Source: Mesorhizobium sp. NBSH29 (GTDB lineage: Bacteria > Pseudomonadota > Alphaproteobacteria > Rhizobiales > Rhizobiaceae). From it: 64,000 nucleotides of DNA. A program made the translations under genes and the position numbers. Positions 55,605 to 64,000 of the stretch are shown here, piece after piece. The notes beneath the pieces were generated by a model, which saw only the letters and a program-made list of their open reading frames with translations, searched no databases and was not told the DNA's origin. The DNA lies in the NCBI RefSeq assembly GCF_015500055.1, contig NZ_CP045492.1, positions 2,800,501 to 2,864,500 on the forward strand. The letters run 5' to 3'. How positions within the stretch are numbered: position 1 is the stretch's first letter; each line of letters opens with the position of its first letter.

Positions 55605-56444
55605 TTAACCTTTTGCCACCCTGTCAAATGCCATCAGCCGTTCCAGCAATGCCGGCAGGTCTTTCAGCGCCACCATATTCGGCCCATCAGACGGCGCGTT
55701 ATCGGGGTCTTGGTGGGTTTCGATGAAGACACCGGCAACACCCACAGCCACGGCTGCGCGCGCCAGCGTTTCGACAAAGCGCCGCTCGCCGCCCGAAGAA
55801 CCACCCTGCCCGCCCGGCTGCTGCACCGAATGGGTGGCATCAAAAATCACAGGCGCACCGATCTCGGCCATGATCGGCAGCGCGCGCATGTCAGACACCA
55901 GCGTGTTGTAGCCGAAAGACGCGCCGCGCTCGGTCACCAGCACGTTGGAATTGCCCGAAGAAGTCACTTTGGCCACGACATTCTTCATGTCCCACGGCGC
56001 CAGAAACTGGCCTTTTTTCACATTGACGATTTTTCCGGTTTTGGCTGCCGCAATCAAAAGATCGGTCTGGCGCGACAGGAAAGCTGGAATCTGAAGAATA
56101 TCGACGATCGCGCCCACCGCCTTGCACTGTTCCTCAGTGTGGACGTCAGTCAGCACTGGCAGGCCGAATTCTTTCTTGATGTCGGCAAACACCGGCAGCG
56201 CTGCGTCCAGCCCAGCGCCACGGGTGCCCGACAGCGATGTCCGGTTGGCCTTGTCGAAGCTGGACTTATAGACGAGCCCGATGCCGAGTTTTTCGCACAT
56301 CTCCTTTAGCGCACCTGCCATATCAAAGGCATGCTGACGCGATTCGAGTTGGCACGGCCCGGCAATAAGGCTGAGTGACGCGGTATTTGAAAACACCACA
56401 CTGCCGGCGCTCACGCTCCCGTTCGGTTTCATCGCATTTTCCAT
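55605..56444 (-). CDS. kdsA: 3-deoxy-8-phosphooctulonate (KDO-8-P) synthase
   Basis: Enzyme of 279 residues that joins phosphoenolpyruvate and arabinose 5-phosphate for the KDO of lipopolysaccharide. LSLIAGPCQLESRQHAFDMA near residue 25 has Cys where E. coli KdsA has Asn, so this is the metal-dependent class. YKSSFDKANRTS, VLTDVHTEEQ, LAPWDMKN and FDATHSVQQPGGQGG follow. The ATG overlaps the VOC-gene stop by one base (TGATG), so they are cotranscribed. Confidence 0.96.
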   Translation of the reverse strand: MENAMKPNGSVSAGSVVFSNTASLSLIAGPCQLESRQHAFDMAGALKEMCEKLGIGLVYKSSFDKANRTSLSGTRGAGLDAALPVFADIKKEFGLPVLTDVHTEEQCKAVGAIVDILQIPAFLSRQTDLLIAAAKTGKIVNVKKGQFLAPWDMKNVVAKVTSSGNSNVLVTERGASFGYNTLVSDMRALPIMAEIGAPVIFDATHSVQQPGGQGGSSGGERRFVETLARAAVAVGVAGVFIETHQDPDNAPSDGPNMVALKDLPALLERLMAFDRVAKG

Positions 56445-57313
56445 CAGGCTGCCTCGAATATGAAAGCTGTTCCCTGCCCCGGCGCACGTGGCACCACAAG
56501 GCAGGTTTCGCGTCTCTCGTAGTCAATGCCGCCGGCCTTGAAAAGCCTTTCGGCGGCGTCGATGTTGGCGACTCCGAACCGGGCGGCACAGGGCATCAGT
56601 CCGCCCGGCCCGACTTCAATACCAAAACGGACAGCCAGCGTGGACGGCGTGGCCACCACGATATAAGCATTGCCCGCATCGACCGATAGGCCGCCACTTG
56701 CATCAGCCACTGCGACGCCTCTGCTCATGCTTTCCAGAAATGCACAATGCTGCGATGGCTGGGCTGCAGCCAACACCACGCCCAAAAGCCCCAGCACGCC
56801 ATTGTCATGACGCTCAAGTGCTGCACGGTCTACTTGTGGAACGTTCACCCGCTCGCACGCAAAGAAGAACGTGCCTTCTGAACCGCGCTCCGCCGCAAAA
56901 GCAAGCCTAAAAGCTGCCACGTCTGACCGGCCGTGGCCGTCGACAAAGGGTCGTTCAAAATCCAGCAGCGGGCCTGCCGAAATGTCAGCCTGCCGGTAGC
57001 GGGCATCATCAGACACAGCATTATTCGTCCCGAGCACCAGCGCCGAAAAACCCTCTGGGCCATGGACCGTACGAAAAGTCCGGTCTCGCGCCACAAAAAC
57101 ATTGCCCGACTGGACCGCTGCCTCTGCCGCATCTGGATCACCGATCGCCAGCGGTTCCAGAAACGTGCCCCCGCCCAGATAGACACAGGCATTCACCGTA
57201 CCGAACGGATGCACGCCTTGGGCGGCGACGGTGAAACCCAGCGCGCAATAGCGGCTGCGCGCAATAGAAAGATCGTCCACTGGCAGGACGAGATGATCGA
57301 TGGGAAGTGCCAT
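56444..57313 (-). CDS. VOC-family (glyoxalase-like) protein
   Basis: Protein of 289 residues built from two vicinal-oxygen-chelate-like halves. LPIDHLVLPVDDLSIARSRY opens the first with the metal His. RFGVANIDAAERLFKAGGID opens the last beta-alpha unit. It belongs to the larger glyoxalase-like group of about 290 residues found next to kdsA or pyrG in several rhizobia, whose function is not known. It probably shares a transcript with kdsA. Confidence 0.82.
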   Translation of the reverse strand: MALPIDHLVLPVDDLSIARSRYCALGFTVAAQGVHPFGTVNACVYLGGGTFLEPLAIGDPDAAEAAVQSGNVFVARDRTFRTVHGPEGFSALVLGTNNAVSDDARYRQADISAGPLLDFERPFVDGHGRSDVAAFRLAFAAERGSEGTFFFACERVNVPQVDRAALERHDNGVLGLLGVVLAAAQPSQHCAFLESMSRGVAVADASGGLSVDAGNAYIVVATPSTLAVRFGIEVGPGGLMPCAARFGVANIDAAERLFKAGGIDYERRETCLVVPRAPGQGTAFIFEAA

Positions 57314-57498
57314 GCATCACGGTGTGCCCCAAACCTTCGCATGGTTCAAGCAGCGTAGTCAGGCATCGGGTCTCAGCAGTTTTGGCAAAGGCTGGTTCTT
57401 CGGGGTCGCAAATAGGGGTGTCATCTCTTCTATACTGCGCACCGCGGCACATAGCTCAGGCCAAAATTCGCTCGGGCTTGAGACGCGCCATGGAAACG

Positions 57499-57529
57499 AA
57501 CGGGCGGATCGGAAATCCGCCCGTTTCTC
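57499..57529 (-). terminator. Terminator of the P-loop ATPase gene
   Basis: CGGGCGGAT (57501-57509) and ATCCGCCCG (57515-57523) form a nine-pair stem with flanking AA/TT pairs. On the minus strand it immediately follows the ATPase stop and leads into TTCGTTT. The plus strand continues TTTCTCTTTC. Confidence 0.75.
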
Positions 57530-57531
57530 TT

Positions 57532-58182
57532 TCACTCGGCAGCATCGCCGACGGCCGCAAAATCGTCTGGTCGGTTGGGATCGCCCGGCCCTGTTTCGCA
57601 GCCCAGATCGGGAAACGCCAAAATCCGACTGCCGCGCAGATCGGTACGCACCACCAGAAGTCCCTGCTCCTCGAAATAGGTGAGCAGGCGGCGAGCGCGG
57701 CTCGGCGAATGGCTTCCATAGGCACGTGCCAGTGCGGCATCGGAAGGACAAGGTTCGGTTTTTACCGCGGCTTTGGCGACAATCAGAAAAACCCCCTGTA
57801 AATCCTCGGCGACGTTTTCAGATAGGAGAAGCGCCTGCTGCCAGGCCTCCCCGGTCGCCGTTTCAATATCAACACCGGCACGCGCGATCGCCAGCTTGCG
57901 CCGAAACACACTCATGGTTGGGGCATCACCTGCGACGCGCGCGATTCGGCAGCGCACCAGAAAGTCCTGATAGAGCACTGCCACAGGCCGAAACGCTGCA
58001 TCGGGGTCACCCAATATGCCGGCCATCACGGCGTCGATCTGGGCTTCCCGCTCAGCTGCGTCAAATGCTGCGAAAACCGGCTGCTCAGGCGCATCGGGCC
58101 TTGGCGCCGGGCGCGAGAGCTGGGCCAGAATATCGGCTGTCGGCGTCGGCGCCGGCGCCGGCGGCGCGCCGTGGAGCAGCAC
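57532..58182 (-). pseudogene. C-terminal part of a frameshifted P-loop ATPase
   Basis: Open frame of 216 codons lying one base out of phase with the ATP-binding part at 58085-59044 and overlapping its end. It starts in a proline/alanine-rich linker (APPAPAPTPTADILAQLSR) and continues into a helical region and a winged-helix-like end (DAALARAYGSHSPSRARRLL then YFEEQGLLVVRTDLRG). I believe both belong to one ancestral protein of about 500 residues, because the Pro/Ala linker seems shared and no ribosome site precedes the GTG at 58182. A true separate gene is less likely. Confidence 0.55.
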
Positions 58183-59044
58183 GCGGTTCTTCAGCTCCAG
58201 GCTTGAACACCAGGTCGAGCGTCGCTTCCGTGCTGGTCTCGGGCAGCGGCATCAGCTTTGGGCTCACCGAACGCGGCGCGGTTTCCACCATGCCAATCGT
58301 TATCGGCAGCGGTCGGCGCGACACGGCGGGTCCGAGCGCGACGAAATGGCCGCGCGCAAGATCACGAAACATTTCGGCCTGCCGCCGCTCCATGCCCAGA
58401 AGATCGGCCGCACGCGCCATGTCGATGTCGAGAAACGTGCGCCCCATCAAAAAGTTGGAGGCTTCCGCGGCGACATTCTTGGCAAGCTTTGCCAACCGCT
58501 GCGTGGCAATCACACCGGCAAGCCCGCGTTTGCGGCCCCGGCACATCAGATTGGTCATCGCTCCAAGCGAGGTCTTGCGCGCATCGTCGGACACTTCGCC
58601 GGCTACCGCAGGCGCAAAAAGCTGCGCTTCGTCCACCACCACCAGAACCGGATACCAAAAATCGCGGTCAGCATCGAACATGCCGTTCAGAAAGGTTGCT
58701 GCGGCACGCATCTGTTGCTCGACATCAAGACCTTCCAGATTGAGCACAACTGAAACCCGGTGCTGCCGGATGCGCTGGGCGATCCGCGCAAGCTCGGCCT
58801 CGGTCCGCACGGCATCTACCACCACATGGCCGAATTTGTCAGCCAGCGTAACGAAATCACCTTCGGGATCGATCACGCATTGCTGCACCCACGGCGCGCT
58901 CTGCTCAAGCAGGCGGCGCAAGAGATGCGATTTGCCGGAGCCGGAATTGCCCTGCACCAAAAGTCGGGTGGCGAGCAGCTCCTCCAGATCGACAAGCGCC
59001 GGCGCACCGGCAGCCGTCGCCCCCATGTCGATGCCGACTTTCAT
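58085..59044 (-). pseudogene. N-terminal part of a frameshifted HerA/DUF87-like P-loop ATPase
   Basis: ATP-binding part, 319 codons, of a HerA/FtsK-superfamily protein. Walker A is LVQGNSGSGKSHLLRRLLEQ near residue 30, Walker B VLVVVDEAQLFAP near residue 137, and the sensor region is GVIATQRLAKLAKN near residue 180. The last 30 residues after FKPGAEE are Arg/Ala-rich and unlike a natural C-terminus. At this point the neighbouring frame takes over with a Pro-rich linker. One extra base in the GC-rich GCCGGCGCCGGCGCC tract or just before it would explain the break. Relatives are uncharacterised. Confidence 0.65.
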
Positions 59045-59210
59045 TGGATCTCCTGAATGCCATCCCGCGTGAGCGCGCCTCCGGCGCGCCGTGCTTTCGA
59101 TAGCATCATGGATCAGTCGATGCCCACTTCAATTGCCAAAACCCACAGATGGTTGGTCTGGCGAGCAGAAACGTGCCAACGCCAGCTCGTAGTAGACCCG
59201 AATCTACCGC

Positions 59211-60851
<1,641 letters not shown>

Positions 60852-60938
60852 TTAGCCCCGTGCAACCGATTCCGCCAGCGAAAAATTGCGCTGTTCAAGC
60901 TTTTCATGTCTGCGCTCATCCTCGATTTTGCCGGCAAC

Positions 60939-60968
60939 AAAAAAGCCGGCACGAGAGCCGGCTTTTTA
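60939..60968 (-). terminator. Rho-independent terminator of the L,D-transpeptidase gene
   Basis: AAAAAGCCGGC and GCCGGCTTTTT form a stem of about 11 pairs with a six-base loop. It starts 17 bases after the transpeptidase stop and separates it from pyrG. The A/T flanks allow action on both strands. Confidence 0.88.
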
Positions 60969-60984
60969 GTAATTTTTGAAACGC

Positions 60985-62088
60985 CTAGAGCACGATGACT
61001 TCGGTGCCCATGCCCACACGACCGTACAGGTCCTTCACATGGTCATTGACCATGCGGAAGCAGCCATTCGACGAATTGGTGCCAATAGTCTGCGGCTGGT
61101 TGGTGCCGTGGATGCGGATATGAGTGTCCTTGTTGCCCTGGTAGAGATAGATGGCGCGGGCACCGAGCGGATTTTCAGGACCACCGGGCATGCCATCGGC
61201 ATACTGACCATATTTCTTCGGATCACGCTCCTGCATGTCTTTGGTGGGGATCCAGCGCGGCCATTCCTGCTTGTCGCCAACCTTGGCGGAGCCTTTAAAC
61301 TCCAGCCCTTCACGACCGACTGCGATGGCGTATCGGCGGGCCGAAGAGTCCGACTGGATCAGATAGAGAAAACGCGCACGCGTATCGATAACAATCTGGC
61401 CGCGCTGGTAGCCGCGGAATTCGACCTCCTGCGGCTCGAATTCTGACTTCACCTTAAAGTTCTTGTGCGCATCCTTCTGCGCCAGCGCGGCGTCCAGGGC
61501 ACGCGTCTGCGGCAGCATCACCTGTTCGTCGCCAAATATCACACCGAACAGCCCCGAACGCGGCATCGTTTTTTCGCTGCGCAGTTCACTCTCATTGCCG
61601 CTGGCTGAAACCAGTTGCACCGAGGGAAGCTGTTGTACCGGCTGCATAGGCTTCAAAATTTCAGTTTTTTGCCGTTCTGTCGCTTTCGCTGCGGCAAGCT
61701 TGGCGTCTTTCGCGGCTTTCGCGTCTTCCTTGGCCTGTCTGGCAGCGGCTAGCTTTTCAACGCGTACCTTTTCGCCGGCCTTTATCTTGGCGACCGCCTT
61801 GGCTGTATCCGCCTTGGAGTTGTCGGGCGGACCGAACAGGGCGGCAAATAGCCCTACTGGCTTCTTCGCCTCGACAACCTCTGCTTCAGGCTTAACCTTC
61901 GCCTTTTTCTTGGCAGAGGCAGTAGCCTGGCTTTTCGCCTTGGATTTGTTGGCTGATTTTTTGATCAGCTTCTTCTGCGGAGCCTCGACCGATTTCGCGG
62001 CCGTGGCGCTGGCTGAATAAGAAACGGAAGGCACCGCAAACAGCAGGGCTGCGCCAATGCCGAGGAGGACGAGGCTGCGAGAAATCAT
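60985..62088 (-). CDS. L,D-transpeptidase (YkuD) with Lys/Ala-rich region
   Basis: Periplasmic wall cross-linking enzyme of 367 residues. A signal peptide (LVLLGIGAALLFAVPSVSYS) is followed by a Lys/Ala-rich segment (about 30-145) that may contact the envelope. The YkuD domain (about 235-367) has LYQGNKDTHIRIHGTNQP and the catalytic Cys in SSNGCFRM, a variant of SHGCxR common in rhizobial Ldts. Such enzymes make 3-3 cross-links or anchor proteins; rhizobia have many and rely on them for polar growth. A terminator lies directly after it. Confidence 0.92.
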   Translation of the reverse strand: MISRSLVLLGIGAALLFAVPSVSYSASATAAKSVEAPQKKLIKKSANKSKAKSQATASAKKKAKVKPEAEVVEAKKPVGLFAALFGPPDNSKADTAKAVAKIKAGEKVRVEKLAAARQAKEDAKAAKDAKLAAAKATERQKTEILKPMQPVQQLPSVQLVSASGNESELRSEKTMPRSGLFGVIFGDEQVMLPQTRALDAALAQKDAHKNFKVKSEFEPQEVEFRGYQRGQIVIDTRARFLYLIQSDSSARRYAIAVGREGLEFKGSAKVGDKQEWPRWIPTKDMQERDPKKYGQYADGMPGGPENPLGARAIYLYQGNKDTHIRIHGTNQPQTIGTNSSNGCFRMVNDHVKDLYGRVGMGTEVIVL

Positions 62089-62332
62089 GTCTGAATCACC
62101 CGGGTATGGACTGGAAATCTGTCCCGATTCGCCATGCCAATCAGCGCGATATCGCTCAGCTTTCCCTAACGATGCTTATAGGCTCTATCGCGCCCTGCCC
62201 TCAAGATGCTTGTGCAACGCAGAAGGTTAATTTAGCGCATTCACACTTAGTGTGTTGAAAGTGCAACAGCTTACGCCAGCCAACCACCCTGCAGACGGGA
62301 GTCGCTTTGGGTGGGCATAGCGCCAAAAGGTA

Positions 62333-62734
62333 TTACTGACCGGTCGGCACCGCAGGAACAGCCGGCTCGGTAGAAGCTGGTGCTGTAGCCGGGTCGGAAG
62401 ACGTAGGCGCTCCGCCGAGCTGATCAAGTACGCCGGCTCCACCTGTCGGCGCCTGTTGGCCTGACGCCGCGGGAACACGGTCCAGGATGTCGGTCGGCTT
62501 TTCGCCGTAGCGGGCCATGACCGACAGCGACAGCGATGTGACAAAGAAAAGTGTCGCCAGGATTGCTGTCGAGCGGGTCAATGCGTTGGACGCACCGCGC
62601 GCAGACATGAAGCCGGAGCCGCCGCCAATACCGAGACCGCCGCCTTCGGAGCGCTGCAAAAGGACCACGCCCACCAGCGCAAGAACCACCATCAGGTGAA
62701 TGACGATGACGACGGTGCTGACAATATTACCCAT
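62333..62734 (-). CDS. secG: Preprotein translocase subunit SecG
   Basis: Inner-membrane Sec component of 133 residues. Two membrane segments (VVIVIHLMVVLALVGVVLLQ, and ILATLFFVTSLSLSVMARYG) flank the conserved loop SEGGGLGIGGGSGFM near residue 30. The C-terminal tail (about 75-133) is Pro/Ala/Thr-rich and poorly conserved, as usual in rhizobia. It lies between tpiA and the L,D-transpeptidase gene. Confidence 0.95.
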   Translation of the reverse strand: MGNIVSTVVIVIHLMVVLALVGVVLLQRSEGGGLGIGGGSGFMSARGASNALTRSTAILATLFFVTSLSLSVMARYGEKPTDILDRVPAASGQQAPTGGAGVLDQLGGAPTSSDPATAPASTEPAVPAVPTGQ

Positions 62735-62888
62735 GGATGCTCGTTCCGACGAAAATTTGAAGGGGGCGATCCATATGTTTGGACCAGCCTTGAAGTCGGG
62801 TCAGATACACGGCTTTGGCGCCATTTCCAAGCCCGGCCCCGAATATGGGGGCGGACTGATCCAAAACAACAAAAATACCGATTTATCC

Positions 62889-63656
62889 CTACCCTACGTG
62901 ATGGCAGGCTTCGGCGATGCCCAGGAAATCGGATGCCTTGAGGCTGGCGCCGCCCACCAGTGCGCCGTCGACATGGACGATGCCGAGAATTTCGGCGGCA
63001 TTGGAGGGTTTTACCGAACCACCATAGAGAATGCGCATACGCGAAGCCTCAGCGCCCAACGCTGCATGGAGGTGTTCGCGTATATGTGCATGCGCCTCGG
63101 CGATATCATATTTCGTCGGCGTCAGTCCTGTGCCAATGGCCCAAACCGGCTCGTAGGCAATCACCGCGTTCTTGGATGTTGCATCCGCCGGGACAGACCC
63201 TGAAATCTGACGGGTCAGGATATCAAGCGTCGTGCCTGATTCGCGCTCGGAGAGTGTCTCCCCGATACAGATCACAGCCGTTAACCCGGCGCGCCACGCG
63301 GCTTGTGCCTTAGCGTGGACGGTCGCGTCGTCTTCGTTGTGGTCGCTGCGGCGCTCAGAGTGCCCGACAATCACATGACTGGCGCCGGCATCCTTTAGCA
63401 TCTCAGCCGAAACATCGCCGGTATGGGCGCCACTGATATTGCCGTGGCAGTCTTGGCCGCCCGCCATCACTGGAGTACGGTGCAAGATCTCTGCGGCGCG
63501 ATGCAAAAGGGTCGCCGGCACGCAGATCAGCGCCTCGGTTTCCGCGTCAAGTCCTTGCATGAACCCATTGCCAATTGAGTGCAATTCGGTCAGCTGGGCG
63601 CTGGTGCCGTTCATCTTCCAGTTTCCCGCGACCAGCGGACGAACCCCAGGCGTCAT
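62889..63656 (-). CDS. tpiA: Triosephosphate isomerase
   Basis: Glycolytic TIM barrel of 255 residues interconverting dihydroxyacetone phosphate and glyceraldehyde 3-phosphate. VAGNWKMNG near residue 9 has the active-site Asn/Lys, VIVGHSERR the catalytic His, YEPVWAIGTGLTP the catalytic Glu and loop 6, and ILYGGSVKP the phosphate site. ATG 63656 has GGGAG upstream and matches the family; the longer open frame before it is not conserved. Divergent from ppiD. Confidence 0.97.
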   Translation of the reverse strand: MTPGVRPLVAGNWKMNGTSAQLTELHSIGNGFMQGLDAETEALICVPATLLHRAAEILHRTPVMAGGQDCHGNISGAHTGDVSAEMLKDAGASHVIVGHSERRSDHNEDDATVHAKAQAAWRAGLTAVICIGETLSERESGTTLDILTRQISGSVPADATSKNAVIAYEPVWAIGTGLTPTKYDIAEAHAHIREHLHAALGAEASRMRILYGGSVKPSNAAEILGIVHVDGALVGGASLKASDFLGIAEACHHVG

Positions 63657-63795
63657 CGCGCATCTCCCTAAAATTGCTTGCTCTTGGCCGCACCTCCCTA
63701 GCAAAATCGAGCCACAAAGCAATCGACAGCCGCGGCGAAGGACGCTATTGCCGTGCAATACCGGCGCGCTGGATGCGCCAAAACTGGATTTGAGA

Positions 63796-64000
63796 ATGCT
63801 TGAAACATTGCGCAATGCGGCCGGAACCTGGGTCGCCAAAGGTCTTTTGCTACTTCTGGTGCTCAGCTTTGCGGCCTGGGGCATTTCAGGCCAGGTGGCA
63901 GGCGGTCTGGGCGGACAGAGCGTCGTGACCGCCGGCAAGACCACGGTGTCGATCAACGAATACCGGCTCGCCTATGATCGCCAGATCTCGGTGTTGTCGC
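63796..64000 (+). CDS. ppiD: Start of a PpiD-like peptidyl-prolyl isomerase
   Basis: First 68 codons of a gene cut by the window edge. A short N-terminus (LETLRNAAGTWVAKG) precedes one membrane segment (LLLLLVLSFAAWGISG) and the start of a SurA-like domain (GKTTVSINEYRLAYDRQI). This matches the membrane-anchored periplasmic foldase PpiD/SurA family, which in alphaproteobacteria lies next to tpiA. The parvulin domain is outside the window. Confidence 0.85.
   Translation, partial: MLETLRNAAGTWVAKGLLLLLVLSFAAWGISGQVAGGLGGQSVVTAGKTTVSINEYRLAYDRQISVLS

Noticed and set aside
57532-58182. The C-terminal ATPase piece as an independent gene.
   Set aside because: No ribosome site before the GTG at 58182, it starts inside a Pro/Ala linker, and it lies exactly where the upstream frame degenerates.
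59073-59089. GCGCGCC/GGCGCGC hairpin after pyrG as a terminator.
   Set aside because: Short stem and no T-run; such motifs are frequent at this GC content.
62242-62254. CACACTtAGTGTG palindrome between the L,D-transpeptidase gene and secG.
   Set aside because: Only six-base arms and no clear position relative to a promoter; too weak to call an operator.

Overview
This 64 kb window is chromosomal DNA of an alphaproteobacterium, most likely order Hyphomicrobiales (Rhizobiales) and near Mesorhizobium/Phyllobacteriaceae. The call rests on gene content and order: dusB(nifR3)-ntrB-ntrC-ntrY-ntrX followed by hfq-hflX, an ispDF fusion, a phosphatidylcholine synthase (Pcs), a lipoyl-bearing E1-beta in pdhA-pdhB-pdhC-lpdA-lipA, and the series ppiD/tpiA/secG/pyrG/kdsA/eno/ftsB. 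This is inference from gene families; no 16S rRNA is present. Core genes are GC-rich, about 65 percent where I hand-counted.

Layout. 1-8.3 kb: the end of an unidentified gene, a UbiH-type hydroxylase, pcs, a quinone oxidoreductase, and a complete BMP-type nucleoside-like ABC importer. 8.3-15.1 kb: a mixed stretch with GST, acyltransferase, YjbE/TerC, a DUF616-type glycosyltransferase, YqaA, an FAH-family hydrolase, a frameshifted zinc-ribbon gene, an uncharacterised protein and tRNA-Ser(TGA). 15.3-25.2 kb: rlpA, a D,D-carboxypeptidase, the tmk-holB-metG-tatD-MBL housekeeping run, then small metabolic genes and an unusual ureohydrolase. 25.2-30 kb: LysE exporter, tautomerase, MarR regulator, then a chitinase plus lytic polysaccharide monooxygenase pair in AT-richer DNA. 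30-43 kb: mazG, hflX, hfq, an aminotransferase, the nitrogen-regulation cluster, ispDF and pncC. 43-44.9 kb: two tandem RHS-core proteins. 44.9-64 kb: lipoate and pyruvate dehydrogenase genes, ftsB, eno, PRC-barrel, dodecin, kdsA, a frameshifted P-loop ATPase, pyrG, an L,D-transpeptidase, secG, tpiA and the start of ppiD.

Most of the window is ordinary core genome. Two insertions stand out. The first (27.1-30.0 kb) encodes a close relative of Serratia ChiC chitinase and an AA10 LPMO. Neither has a Sec signal peptide, and the LPMO catalytic domain contains no cysteine. The second (43.0-44.9 kb) encodes two paralogous mini-proteins made of an RHS-repeat-associated core of the type found at the end of Tc-toxin TccC proteins, followed by a segment that reads like a eukaryotic F-box and then a shared C-terminal tail. 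Together they suggest an accessory capacity aimed at chitin-bearing or other eukaryotic hosts, delivered without the classical Sec route. This is a hypothesis and can be tested.

Two genes look broken by single-base frameshifts: the zinc-ribbon gene at 13.8-14.5 kb and the P-loop ATPase at 57.5-59.0 kb. Either could be real decay or a sequencing error. Start codons were moved from the longest reading frame wherever a ribosome binding site, family length or neighbouring gene argued for it.
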